A DNA stretch of 49,427 nucleotides from SVEL01 sp017381055 (GTDB taxonomy: Bacteria > Bacillota > Clostridia > Lachnospirales > Lachnospiraceae). Below, piece after piece: positions 24,293-33,603 of the stretch (the stretch's first letter is position 1; the number at the start of each line of letters is the position of its first letter). The stretch covers positions 1-49,427 of the forward strand of contig JAXJYC010000015.1 of the NCBI GenBank assembly GCA_036307185.1, in the 5' to 3' direction. The notes under the pieces were generated by a model that worked only from the letters and a program-made list of their open reading frames with translations, was not told where the DNA came from and made no database searches. Both the position numbers and the translations under genes were made by a program.

Positions 24293-25264
24293 CTACTTAT
24301 TCTTAGGTGGTTCTAAATATCTTCTCTCATCTTCGTTAATGATAACTCTATCATGTCCCTCTGTAATCTTTCCAATTACACATGCACATATATCTTCCTT
24401 CTCAAGCTCGTGGATAAGCCCCAAGCCATCGGAAGTTACCATAAGAAGTGAACCTGATGAAGGTATAATATACGGATTAATTCCAAGATGATTAGTAAGC
24501 TCTATTGTTTCCTGTCGCATATTAATCTTTTTAAGATTAACTTCCACTCCACAGTTCCCAGCTTCTCCAAGCTCCCACAATGCGCCAAACACACCCGTAT
24601 CCGACATATCATGCATAGCCTTAACACCATTTTTTACAGCGATATACGCTTCCTTCTCTATAGATAATTCATTGGCAAATTCCTTTGCCTTATCAATATA
24701 CAAAGAAGTAAATCTAGTTTTTAATTCCTCTTCTTCCTCATATGCTAGTAAAGCTGTGGCTTCTAGAGCCGCTGCATTAGTCATTACAATATCATATCCA
24801 GGCTTTATCTCTTCCTTATACTTATAATTGCATGGCTCATCCTTCGCCACCACACCAGTAACGCTTACTGTAACTACAGGATTGATAATCCCTGCGCTGA
24901 CACTTGTGTTTCCACCGGTTATGCTTATCTGTCTAACACGAGCAAACTCACACATTTCATCCATAAGCATCTTAAGCTTTATTTCTCGCATACCCTCAGG
25001 TAATACTACAGAAATCTGCGCATACTTAGGGCGCACACCCATAGCCGCAAGATTGTTTACCGCCTTTATGAACGCTCTATTCATATGTAAATCTCTCTTT
25101 GCTACTACAGTCTCAGTAGATGTTACAAGCTTATAATCATCCAATGCTACCACCGCTGCATCATACCCAACAGCAGCTCTTCCTAACACTGACTTATCCT
25201 TATATGAAATTTTCTTTAGTACTGAACGCTTTAAAATAGGTTCTGATATCTTTCCCGTTTTCAT
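24293..25264 (-). CDS. AIR synthase-related (PurM/HypE-like) protein
   Basis: The 323-residue protein has the two-domain PurM-like fold: an N-terminal part with GRAAVGYDAAVVALDDYKLV and NNLAAMGVRPKYA, ITGGNTSV in the middle, and a C-terminal part with AMHDMSDTGVFGALWELGEA and IPSSGSLLMV. Family members bind ATP and include HypE, ThiL and SelD. No hydrogenase genes are nearby, so HypE is unlikely and the substrate is unknown. A 34-residue membrane protein gene lies directly upstream and probably shares the transcript. Confidence 0.8.
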   Translation of the reverse strand: MKTGKISEPILKRSVLKKISYKDKSVLGRAAVGYDAAVVALDDYKLVTSTETVVAKRDLHMNRAFIKAVNNLAAMGVRPKYAQISVVLPEGMREIKLKMLMDEMCEFARVRQISITGGNTSVSAGIINPVVTVSVTGVVAKDEPCNYKYKEEIKPGYDIVMTNAAALEATALLAYEEEEELKTRFTSLYIDKAKEFANELSIEKEAYIAVKNGVKAMHDMSDTGVFGALWELGEAGNCGVEVNLKKINMRQETIELTNHLGINPYIIPSSGSLLMVTSDGLGLIHELEKEDICACVIGKITEGHDRVIINEDERRYLEPPKNK

Positions 25265-25303
25265 AATGACTTCCCTAACATTCTATGCTATAATATTTTT
25301 TGC

Positions 25304-25408
25304 TTATAATAAATAAAGCAAGCATGGTACAACCATAGAAATGGCAAGTACAATAGCAACTACTGCAACTGCAGTTTTTCTTGTTTTTTTGTTATAAATA
25401 TTGAACAT
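25304..25408 (-). CDS. 34-residue membrane protein
   Basis: A short frame preceded by AAGGAGTAAAAC encodes MFNIYNKKTRKTAVAVVAIV and continues to PCLLYLL. It has a basic cytoplasmic N-terminus and a single transmembrane helix. Proteins of this build starting MF(N/K)IY(N/D)KKTR seem, from memory, to be widespread in Lachnospiraceae, with no known role. It precedes the PurM-like gene by 39 bases. Confidence 0.7.
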   Translation of the reverse strand: MFNIYNKKTRKTAVAVVAIVLAISMVVPCLLYLL

Positions 25409-25461
25409 GTTTTACTCCTTCTCTCACTTATGAGAAATTTTTTATAGAAAGGCAACAAACG

Positions 25462-26124
25462 ATGGGTAGTTATTTTCCAATGTTTTTTATATTAGCACTT
25501 ATATTCACAGCTTGGTTAGCTTTTGAACGTAGCAAAAGTACTAAGCAAGATGAAGAACGTACCCGCGCCTTTTGGGAGCGCGAACGTGACGCTAACAGTA
25601 CTAGAAAAGTTAATCTTGATACACTTACATATACATCGGTACCAAACTGGATTTATCTAGATTCCCTATCATCATCTCTTCCTACTGATGATGACGAACT
25701 CACAAGATGTAATGACATCTTGCATAACCTTAGTTCACAACGTATCTTGAACCTTACAGGTATGACATCAACAGATATCAAGCTAGAATACGGTCCAGCC
25801 AATCTAAATACATTAGATGAATACGACCAAAATTTTACGCTTTTTGCCCAAACAATCTATGCTTACGGTGAACGTCTGCACACCTTAGGCTTCGACCACG
25901 AAGCTATGAGAGTGCTTCGCTTTGGCATTGATAGTTTATCAGATATTAGTGGCAATTACAAGCTTTTGGCTACTCTTTATATAAAATCCGGACAGCAAGA
26001 AAAGATTGCAGAACTTAGAGAAACTGCCGAGAAACTTAATTCATTACTTAAGAATTCCATTATTAAATATCTTGATGAATTATATCCTAGTCAGCCAGAA
26101 ACTTTAAACGAATCTAATCAATAA
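25462..26124 (+). CDS. Membrane-anchored helical (TPR-like) protein
   Basis: 220 residues with one N-terminal transmembrane helix (about 4-20) followed by a soluble part. The second half consists of helix pairs (QTIYAYGERLHTLGFDHEAM, LLATLYIKSGQQEKI) like tetratricopeptide repeats. It is divergent from the 34-residue protein gene. AGAAAGG precedes the ATG. No catalytic motif; likely a protein-interaction role at the membrane. Confidence 0.65.
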   Translation: MGSYFPMFFILALIFTAWLAFERSKSTKQDEERTRAFWERERDANSTRKVNLDTLTYTSVPNWIYLDSLSSSLPTDDDELTRCNDILHNLSSQRILNLTGMTSTDIKLEYGPANLNTLDEYDQNFTLFAQTIYAYGERLHTLGFDHEAMRVLRFGIDSLSDISGNYKLLATLYIKSGQQEKIAELRETAEKLNSLLKNSIIKYLDELYPSQPETLNESNQ

Positions 26125-26141
26125 AATTTTATATAAAAATT

Positions 26142-26178
26142 AACTGCAACAGAGGAAATCTGTTGCAGTTTTCTTTAT
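26142..26178 (+). terminator. Terminator of the 25462-26124 gene
   Basis: AACTGCAACAGA/TCTGTTGCAGTT, 12 bp with a 5-base loop, is followed by TTCTTTATT. Confidence 0.9.
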
Positions 26179-26197
26179 TAATATTATGCACTTATAC

Positions 26198-27073
26198 CTA
26201 CATTTTCTTAGAACATGCTACCGCTAATGCACCTGGTCCAATATGACAAGAAACACTTAATGATAACTGATCTGTAACAATCTGATCTGCTGGATACTCT
26301 GGCCAAACCTTAAGAATCTCCTGCTTTAAGTTCTCAGCTTCTTCAAAGTTCTGTGTATGAGCGATTTCTAACCATACATTGTTAACATCGCCACCGAAAC
26401 GGTTTTCTATATCACTCTTAATAGCATTAATCATTATAGACTTAGCCTGATTCATTGTTCTAGCCTTTGCAAATGCATCAAGCTTCTCACCCTGAATCTG
26501 AAGTACTGGCTTAAGCTTAAGAATTGTTCCAAGAGCAGCTGCCGCTGGTGTAATTCTTCCACCCTTCTTAAGATACTTTAATGTATCAAGCATAATATAA
26601 ATGCTAGACTCCATCTTCATATCCATAAGCTTATCGTGAATCTCTGATGCACTCATACCAGCCTTCGCCATCTCTATAGCATCAAATACTGACTGTCTCT
26701 GTGTTACAGAAATTCTCTGATTATCTACTACAAATACCTTACCTTCATAGTCATCATCTCTTGATAGCGCCATAGCTGTGCTACATGAGCCTGATAATCC
26801 ACTTGACATCGGAATATGAACTATCTCATCATAACCTTCATCAAATACATTATTCCAAAGATTCATAACAAAATCTGGTGATGGCTGAGTTGTAGAAATG
26901 TCAGCATCGTTCTTAAGTTTCTCAAAAAACTGCTCTTTTGTAAGATTTATATCCTCAAATAAAGTTTCTTCATTAATAATAAATGGCATTGGCACTACAA
27001 ATATGCCAAGGCTTTCCGCCTCCGCCTGTGATATACCACTGTTACTGTCTGTAATAATAGCTACCTTAGACAT
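26198..27073 (-). CDS. DegV-family fatty-acid-binding protein
   Basis: The 291-residue protein begins with the DegV signature VAIITDSNSGIS and contains ISTTQPSPDFV, IPMSSGLSGSCSTA, DTLKYLKKGGRIT and GPGALAVAC. DegV/FakB proteins hold a fatty acid for phosphorylation by FakA; no fakA gene is in the window. Length is typical. It is expressed alone, with no clear partner gene. Confidence 0.93.
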   Translation of the reverse strand: MSKVAIITDSNSGISQAEAESLGIFVVPMPFIINEETLFEDINLTKEQFFEKLKNDADISTTQPSPDFVMNLWNNVFDEGYDEIVHIPMSSGLSGSCSTAMALSRDDDYEGKVFVVDNQRISVTQRQSVFDAIEMAKAGMSASEIHDKLMDMKMESSIYIMLDTLKYLKKGGRITPAAAALGTILKLKPVLQIQGEKLDAFAKARTMNQAKSIMINAIKSDIENRFGGDVNNVWLEIAHTQNFEEAENLKQEILKVWPEYPADQIVTDQLSLSVSCHIGPGALAVACSKKM

Positions 27074-27204
27074 TTTTATCCTCCAAATTGTTTATTTGTT
27101 TTAGTCTAACATAAAGAAACTATCTATGCAAGCTTGAAAAGGCTTATTTTATAGGGTTTCTGCGCCTATTTAATGTAGTTTACTTAACTACTTGCACGGT
27201 CATA

Positions 27205-27852
27205 TTACACAAAATAATTCATTAATTCTTCTGGTCTTCTAACAAATGTCTTAGCACCTGCCTCTATAAGTTCATCCTCATCTCTAAAGCCCCAAAGAAC
27301 TGTCAACATATCAAGACCACTATTAATACCTGTAGCCACATCCACATCAGAATCACCGATAAATATAGCTTCTGACTTCTCTACTCCAAGCTTATCAAGC
27401 GCCTTATATATCATATCTGGAGCAGGTTTCTTTGGTACATCTGGAGTTTCTCCAATAGCTACATCTATAAGCCCTGTAAAAAATTTATCTGCAAGTTCCC
27501 CAACAGCATTTTCAATTTTATTAGATACTATCGCTAACTTATATCCCTTATCCTTCAAAGCCTTAAGCACATCAACTACACCTTCATATGGCTTAGTTTT
27601 GTCAAGAGAATGTTCCTCATAATGACCCTTAAATCTAGCTAAAACTTTTGCTTCTGTCTCCTTATCAGTCCCTTTTGGAACAGCAAGTTCAATAAGGCGT
27701 CCTACTCCATTACCAACGAAACGTCTTGTCATTTCTAAAGTAATCGCTGGCATTCCAAAACCTTCTAAACCATAATTCACGCTATTCATTAAATCCTCTA
27801 AAGTATCTAGTAATGTTCCATCAAGATCCCATATCACTGCTTTATATTTCAT
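27205..27852 (-). CDS. HAD-family phosphatase (phosphoglycolate phosphatase-like)
   Basis: The 215-residue HAD hydrolase has motif I VIWDLDGTLLDT (nucleophile and acid Asp), motif II AIVSNK, and motif IV FIGDSDVDVATG, with a helical cap at about 17-80. The layout matches Gph/PpaX-type enzymes. I use the ATG at 27852, five bases after AGGTG; the preceding ATG codon is also possible. It is followed by lrgB and lrgA upstream on the same strand but separated by 52 bases. Confidence 0.85.
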   Translation of the reverse strand: MKYKAVIWDLDGTLLDTLEDLMNSVNYGLEGFGMPAITLEMTRRFVGNGVGRLIELAVPKGTDKETEAKVLARFKGHYEEHSLDKTKPYEGVVDVLKALKDKGYKLAIVSNKIENAVGELADKFFTGLIDVAIGETPDVPKKPAPDMIYKALDKLGVEKSEAIFIGDSDVDVATGINSGLDMLTVLWGFRDEDELIEAGAKTFVRRPEELMNYFV

Positions 27853-27904
27853 CATTGCACCTGCTTTCGTATTCACTCATTAATTAATAATTATCATAAA
27901 TATT

Positions 27905-28597
27905 TTACATTAGATTAGCAAAAAACGGAAGTACAATTACTGTAATTATACCTGCCACTGCTATAGCCAAGCTTCCCATAGCCCCTTCCAATTCGCCTAT
28001 CTCCATAGCCTTCGAAGTTCCCATTACATGTGATGCAGTTCCTAAAGCTAAACCTTTTGATATAGGTTCCTTTATGCCAAATATTTTAAAAATAATCTCT
28101 GCAAACATTCCACCTACATTTCCAGCTATTATTATGGCTGCTGTTGTTAGGGCCACAATACCTCCAAATTCCTCTGACACGCTTATACCGATAGCCGTTG
28201 TAATGGATTTCGGAAGCAATGACACATACATAATATGGTCAAACTTAAACAACATACAAAATCCAAAAATAGTTAGTGCACTAACTAAAACACCTGACAA
28301 AATACCCAAAATAACTGCTAAAAAATTCTTCTTTAATATTTCTAATTTCTGATAAAGGGGTATGGCAAGACACACTGTAGCAGGTGTTAAGAAATAAGTC
28401 AGTACAGATGTACTAGCTTTATACTGCTCATAATCTATTCCCGTAACAACAAGTACAACAATTACAATGGCTGTAGCTGTAACTAATGGTGTTAAAAAAC
28501 TTATCTTTGTTTTCTTTCTTACATATATTCCTATCTGAAAAGTTATTAAACTTAAAAAAACTCCAAAGAACGCTGACTGGGTAAGAAACTCTTTCAT
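27905..28597 (-). CDS. lrgB: LrgB-type membrane protein
   Basis: The 230-residue protein has about seven hydrophobic helices and the family segments YFLTPATVCLAIPLYQ, LLPKSITTAIGISVSEEFGG and ASHVMGTSKAMEIGELEGAM. LrgB/CidB works with LrgA/CidA in control of murein hydrolase export, programmed lysis and, in some Gram-positives, pyruvate uptake. It follows lrgA with the stop and start codons overlapping by one base. Confidence 0.9.
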   Translation of the reverse strand: MKEFLTQSAFFGVFLSLITFQIGIYVRKKTKISFLTPLVTATAIVIVVLVVTGIDYEQYKASTSVLTYFLTPATVCLAIPLYQKLEILKKNFLAVILGILSGVLVSALTIFGFCMLFKFDHIMYVSLLPKSITTAIGISVSEEFGGIVALTTAAIIIAGNVGGMFAEIIFKIFGIKEPISKGLALGTASHVMGTSKAMEIGELEGAMGSLAIAVAGIITVIVLPFFANLM

Positions 28598-28992
28598 TAT
28601 TCATTACCTCCTTCTTTGATGCTATCATCATTATTCCCTGACTTAGGTTTAGTAAATCTAATAATCATCTGAGAAATTCTTCCTGTTACAACCATTACTA
28701 TAAATGTAGATATCACCGCAATAATACAAAATGGAAGAACTACACTTTTAAGCTGTGGCCATGCACTTAGAAGTCCCACACTTGGAGCAATAAACATAAC
28801 CGGTAGCACTGCAACAAAAAATTCTGCCGTCTCCTTCACAGCCTCTAACTTTATTATTCCGCTCATAAGACCTATAAGCATTAACGCAAGTCCATATACA
28901 CTTGCTGGTATCTTAAATGGTAGCAATTCCTTAATACACTCTCCCATAAAAGCAATTATCATTATTATCATAAACTGTTTTATATACTTCAT
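28597..28992 (-). CDS. lrgA: LrgA/CidA holin-like protein
   Basis: 131 residues with four hydrophobic helices and the family segments LPFKIPASVYGLALMLIGL and LPVMFIAPSVGLLSAWPQL. The start at 28992 is set by AGGAGG four bases upstream; a longer frame to 29037 has no such site. It is the first gene of the two-gene lrgAB operon. Confidence 0.88.
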   Translation of the reverse strand: MKYIKQFMIIMIIAFMGECIKELLPFKIPASVYGLALMLIGLMSGIIKLEAVKETAEFFVAVLPVMFIAPSVGLLSAWPQLKSVVLPFCIIAVISTFIVMVVTGRISQMIIRFTKPKSGNNDDSIKEGGNE

Positions 28993-29120
28993 AAATCCTC
29001 CTAATGTTCCACGAGCAGTCTGCTCTAACTCCGTCACAAGTGGTCTGCATAATTATATACTTATAGGTTTATCATGTCTACAATTATATAAATATTGTAC
29101 CCTGAATTTAATATATTATC

Positions 29121-29149
29121 TTGTATATTTTACCTTATTGTGATACAAT
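29121..29149 (+). promoter_or_regulatory. Promoter of the GGDEF/EAL gene
   Basis: TTGTAT and TACAAT are separated by 17 bases, 50 bases before the ATG at 29199. Confidence 0.65.
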
Positions 29150-29198
29150 TTTAACAAGTTTTGGTTTGTATTTTAACAATTATATAGAGGAGTTTTGT

Positions 29199-32100
29199 AT
29201 GAGTGATAGGATTGTTGGTCGTGTACACAAAATTAGCATTCGTAATCGCAAAGCAAAATCTGATACTGAACAAAAATATGATTCCCTAACAGGTTTATAT
29301 ACAAAAGATTATTTTCGTTCCTGTGTAGATAAATATTTTCTTCAGCATAAAGATGCTTGCTCTGCATTATTAGTAATTGATGTGGACAATTTTAAAACTG
29401 TTAATGAAAATTTAGGAAATGCCTTTGGAGATGAAGTACTTCGCGGCATTGCCAAAGCCATAAGTAGCTGTCTTGCGTCTGAAGATTTAATTGGACGTAT
29501 TGGTGGCGATGAATTTACAGTATTTATAAAAAAATATATTAATAAAGAACAGATTGTTCGTACCATTAGTAAGATATGTTCCCGCATATCTTCTGTTTAC
29601 GTGGGCGAATTAGAGGATTTTTCTCTTTCCGTTACTTGCGGAATAGCTTTGTTCCCAGAAAATGGCGACAATATAGAAGCACTATACGACAATGCTTGTA
29701 AAGCACTTGTTTACGCTAAGGATATCGCCCAGCTTGATTATAGTTTTTACCAAGAGGATATCCCTGAGATGGTAAATGCTCCTTTCAACAATCATAATCC
29801 AGATGATTATACTACATTTAATGCACCAACAACTTCTTATGATAAATACGGCTACAAGCTTACAAACATGGCATTTAAGCTTATGGAGGACACTAAAGAT
29901 GTAGACTCTACTATTAATTTGCTCCTTCATACCTTAGCCGATCATTTTGAATTATCTGTTATATTTGTTCGTCAGGTTACTGAAAAACCACGTCAGTTGG
30001 AATATATCTACGAATGTGTAACAGGCAATTATAATCGTTTATTAGGTACAAAGTGTAACTATACAGAGGAAGAATGGGCAAATCTATTAAATCACTACGA
30101 AGACGGTTATTTCATTTTCAATGACTTTACCCACCTTCCTAATGAGCTTATAAAATCATCTCCTTTTGTTAATAACGTTAAAACTGTATTAGAAATTCCT
30201 ATATACAATAATAATACATATACAGGAAGCGTAGAATTTGTCTCTATTACAAAACATAAAAGTTGGAATGATAAAGATATCAACACACTAAAGATGTTCT
30301 GTCGAATTCTATCTTCCTATCTTCTTAACATGAGAAACTTGAAAAAAACTGAAAATTTAATTGCTGAATTAACACACAAGGATGCCTTAACAGGCCTTAT
30401 GAAATATGACACCTTTGTTAAAACGGTGAAAGACTTTGCTATGAGCAACACAGATCCTAACATAGGCATCGCTATTGTATATTCTGATATTAGATACTTT
30501 AAGGCAATTAATGACAAATACGGCTACGCCGTAGGCGATAGTTTATTAGATTACTTTGCCAATACAGCAAAGGATAGCGGAGAATATAATTTTGCCGCTT
30601 GTCGTATTTACTCAGATAATATTATTACAGCAGGAACATATTTAAACACACTAAAACCTGAAGAATTTATAAAAATAATAGATGAATATAATCGCAAAAT
30701 GGAACAAGAGTTGCAAAAACGTTTCTTTGACCAAAGAATTGTTATTAACTCTGGCGTCTACATTTGCCACGACACTAGAACTTTAGATGTAGAGGTTGCT
30801 ATTTCCAATTCAAACCTCGCAAGAAAAAGAGCAAAAAATTCAGACTCCACAGAACCAGTATTATTCACATCTGATATGATTAATAATCTTCTTCAACAGA
30901 TGGAATTGTGTTCTAATCTTCATAATGCTATTGAAAATGAAGAACTTAAGGTTTTTTATCAGCCTAAGGTTGAATGTGGTTCTGAAAAAGTTATTGGTGC
31001 TGAAGCCTTGGTCCGTTGGTTTAAGCCTGATGGTACTTGTGTGTTACCTGATAGCTTTATACCTTTATTTGAATCAAACGGACTTATTGTAGAGGTTGAT
31101 TATTTTGTATACAAAAAAGTATTTGAGCACCTAAGAAAGAGACTCGACGAAGAACTTCCAGTTGTTCCTATTTCCATGAATGTCTCAAGAGCTCATCTTG
31201 TTTCTGATGGAATTTTGGAATATATTAAGACACTTTTTGATACATATCAGATTCCACCTGACCTAGTAGAATTTGAGCTTACAGAAAATATATATATAGA
31301 AAATATGAATGCCGTATTACCACTTATCAATAAAATGCGAGCACTTGGCGTAAAGATTTCTATGGATGATTTTGGTGCTGGACATTCTTGTCTAAATGAA
31401 CTCAACAGTCTGCCATTAGATACTCTCAAGTTAGACCGTGTATTTATGTCCGATAATCTAAATGACAGACAGCAAATCATTCTTTCAAGTATTGTTGAGA
31501 TGGCTAAAAAACTCAACATTGCTGTACTTTGCGAAGGCGTTGAAAATAATTCACAAAATGAATTCCTTCGAAAAATCGGTTGCGACATGGTCCAGGGTTA
31601 CTATTATAGCAAGCCGCTTTCCGAAGAAGAATTTACCGAATATATCAAAACAAGACTTAATGAATGTATTCAATATACTCATTTTGCATTTAACAATTCT
31701 TTATGGGATGATAACTTAGAACATCAAGGCATATTACTTGGTAGCGATATTCGTTACACAACCGGCCTAGCCAACATGCCAGCCATCTATTTTAATGGTG
31801 GCTCGGTTTCAACAAACGTAGTTGAATTACCTATCAATATTTATCCTGTGTCCAACTACACCATTACTATGTGGTTTAAAGAAGACGAGGAGCAAATTGG
31901 TTCTTCCATAATGTATACAAGTTTTGAACACGGTTATTCTAGCATTATTCCTCATAACGGGGATTACAAAGCTCTATTCAGATTAAAAGAAGTAACCGGA
32001 GAAGAAACTCCTTGGACGGATGCCTGTGGCGTTATCGCCCCTAAGAAAAATGTTTGGAACTTCCTAGCTGTGTCTTACAATTATAGAACACGCACTTCCA

Positions 32101-32294
32101 ACATATACCTAAACGGTTTGCCTGCTGGTCGTTGTACCAACGCACCAATTCTTGGATCACCTATGAGAATTCTTCTAGGTGGCGATATATATAGCAATTG
32201 CTACAAGGGTGCTATCGCAGACTTAAGAATATATAATCAAGAGTTATCTTCAACTGAGATTTTATACACATTCAATGCATTGACGCATTCATAA
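29199..32294 (+). CDS. GGDEF-GAF-GGDEF-EAL protein with C-terminal LamG-like domain
   Basis: This 1031-residue cytoplasmic protein probably makes and/or degrades cyclic di-GMP. The first GGDEF domain (about 25-180) keeps RIGGDEF and looks active. A GAF-like region follows (about 200-370). The second GGDEF (about 380-560) has RIYSDN where GGDEF should be and is likely inactive. The EAL domain (about 580-830) keeps EALVRW, ELTEN, DDFGAG and CEGVEN, so phosphodiesterase activity is expected. The last 190 residues resemble a LamG/concanavalin-type fold (YTITMWFKED, NVWNFLAVSYNY, YKGAIADLRIYNQEL). No signal peptide or membrane helix is present, so a usually extracellular sugar-binding fold would act inside the cell. 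AGAGGAG precedes the ATG. Confidence 0.88.
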   Translation: MSDRIVGRVHKISIRNRKAKSDTEQKYDSLTGLYTKDYFRSCVDKYFLQHKDACSALLVIDVDNFKTVNENLGNAFGDEVLRGIAKAISSCLASEDLIGRIGGDEFTVFIKKYINKEQIVRTISKICSRISSVYVGELEDFSLSVTCGIALFPENGDNIEALYDNACKALVYAKDIAQLDYSFYQEDIPEMVNAPFNNHNPDDYTTFNAPTTSYDKYGYKLTNMAFKLMEDTKDVDSTINLLLHTLADHFELSVIFVRQVTEKPRQLEYIYECVTGNYNRLLGTKCNYTEEEWANLLNHYEDGYFIFNDFTHLPNELIKSSPFVNNVKTVLEIPIYNNNTYTGSVEFVSITKHKSWNDKDINTLKMFCRILSSYLLNMRNLKKTENLIAELTHKDALTGLMKYDTFVKTVKDFAMSNTDPNIGIAIVYSDIRYFKAINDKYGYAVGDSLLDYFANTAKDSGEYNFAACRIYSDNIITAGTYLNTLKPEEFIKIIDEYNRKMEQELQKRFFDQRIVINSGVYICHDTRTLDVEVAISNSNLARKRAKNSDSTEPVLFTSDMINNLLQQMELCSNLHNAIENEELKVFYQPKVECGSEKVIGAEALVRWFKPDGTCVLPDSFIPLFESNGLIVEVDYFVYKKVFEHLRKRLDEELPVVPISMNVSRAHLVSDGILEYIKTLFDTYQIPPDLVEFELTENIYIENMNAVLPLINKMRALGVKISMDDFGAGHSCLNELNSLPLDTLKLDRVFMSDNLNDRQQIILSSIVEMAKKLNIAVLCEGVENNSQNEFLRKIGCDMVQGYYYSKPLSEEEFTEYIKTRLNECIQYTHFAFNNSLWDDNLEHQGILLGSDIRYTTGLANMPAIYFNGGSVSTNVVELPINIYPVSNYTITMWFKEDEEQIGSSIMYTSFEHGYSSIIPHNGDYKALFRLKEVTGEETPWTDACGVIAPKKNVWNFLAVSYNYRTRTSNIYLNGLPAGRCTNAPILGSPMRILLGGDIYSNCYKGAIADLRIYNQELSSTEILYTFNALTHS

Positions 32295-32299
32295 TGCAA

Positions 32300-32338
32300 A
32301 AAGAACCACTGGTGAAAATCCAGTGGTTCTTTATTAAT
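32300..32338. terminator. Bidirectional terminator
   Basis: AAGAACCACTGG/CCAGTGGTTCTT with loop TGAAAAT is followed by TATTAATAA on plus; on minus it is followed by TTTGC, so it may also end the tRNA-Phe transcript. Confidence 0.85.
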
Positions 32339-32343
32339 AAAAA

Positions 32344-32416
<73 letters not shown>

Positions 32417-32526
32417 TTTTTTCTACGGGAGTATATTATCATACTTTTATAGGTTTGTCACGCATAATTTTATAAATATTTCCATTTTCTAAAATTATGC
32501 ATAACAAATCTTATATATTAATAATC

Positions 32527-33519
32527 CTACTTATTTAAAAAAGTCTTAGCACTCATTACACCATAAGCATCTTCGGCTTTTCTTATAGCATCACATACAG
32601 CATGACCCATTACATTGGCAGCTAATGTTCCTACCATATCCATATCAGCTGTTACTTCCCCAACCGACATAGCATATATACTATCTCCATCCATACTTGT
32701 ATGAACAGGATTTATAGTTCTGGCATATCCGTTGTGTGCCATTGTAGCAATTTTATTCATCTGAGCCTTTGTAAACTTACCGTTTGTAATTATTACACCG
32801 ATGGTAGTATTCTGCATTTCTTTATTTTCAAGACCGTTACCAGCTGTAGCCATAGCCGCTTCGCACATATTATAAATAACTTGCTCTGTATTAGCAAAAT
32901 TCTTTAAATCCGGAGTAAGAAGGCCTGCAATTATCTCATGGGTATCATAATCATATATATCACCACATGCATTTACAGCCACTATTGCTCCTACCTTTAA
33001 ATCACCTATCTGAACAGCATAAGAGCCAAGGCCACCCTTCATAGCAGTAGCCATACCACCTAATTTACCTACAGTTGCGCCAGTTCCCGCACCTACATTT
33101 CCCATAGTCGGATTATTTTTTTCAGCATTAACACACGCCTCATAAGCCATAGACTTATCAGGACGCACCTTCATATCTCCAACTGTCAAATCAAATATAC
33201 ACGACTGAGCTACTAGTGGCACCTTAGTTATACCTACGTCAAAACCTACATTTTTCTCTTCTAAATACTCCATAACTCCGCCGGCAGCATCTAAACCAAA
33301 AGCACTTCCACCACTAAGAAGAATTGCATTAATAAAGCCCGATGCAGCAGTTGGTTTTAGGAGCTCACTTTCTCTCGATGCCGGGCCACCACCTCTAACA
33401 TCAAGACCTGTCACTGCGCCTTTTTCACATATGATAACCGTACAACCTGTTCCAGCTTCCTTATTTTCAGCATTGCCTATTTTTATATTTTCTATTTCAT
33501 TTATTTTTATCTGCTTCAT
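32527..33519 (-). CDS. P1-family (S58) aminopeptidase-like protein
   Basis: The 330-residue protein matches the DmpA/P1 family: GCTVIICEKGAVTGLDVRGG, LLSGGSAFGLDAAGGVMEYL, GNVGAGTGATVGK, and the self-cleavage region ending in NTTIGVIITN, where the Thr after Asn would become the N-terminal nucleophile. Family members cleave beta- or D-amino-acid peptides or process amide bonds; the substrate here is unknown. It is a single gene. Confidence 0.88.
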   Translation of the reverse strand: MKQIKINEIENIKIGNAENKEAGTGCTVIICEKGAVTGLDVRGGGPASRESELLKPTAASGFINAILLSGGSAFGLDAAGGVMEYLEEKNVGFDVGITKVPLVAQSCIFDLTVGDMKVRPDKSMAYEACVNAEKNNPTMGNVGAGTGATVGKLGGMATAMKGGLGSYAVQIGDLKVGAIVAVNACGDIYDYDTHEIIAGLLTPDLKNFANTEQVIYNMCEAAMATAGNGLENKEMQNTTIGVIITNGKFTKAQMNKIATMAHNGYARTINPVHTSMDGDSIYAMSVGEVTADMDMVGTLAANVMGHAVCDAIRKAEDAYGVMSAKTFLNK

Positions 33520-33577
33520 TATGTGCAGCCTCCCTATATCAAACGATTAGACTTATCTTATCATATTTTTTTCCATA

Positions 33578-33603
33578 TTAAAAGGGTTGGAATCAACCAA
33601 CCC
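33578..33603 (-). terminator. Terminator of the bacteriocin export operon
   Basis: On the minus strand GGGTTGG/CCAACCC with loop TTGATT, followed by TTTTAATAT, overlaps the stop of the HlyD-type gene. Confidence 0.75.

Noticed and set aside
24293..25264. Hydrogenase maturation protein HypE
   Set aside because: The PurM-like fold is clear, but no hydrogenase or other hyp genes are in the window and the C-terminal Cys signature of HypE is absent.
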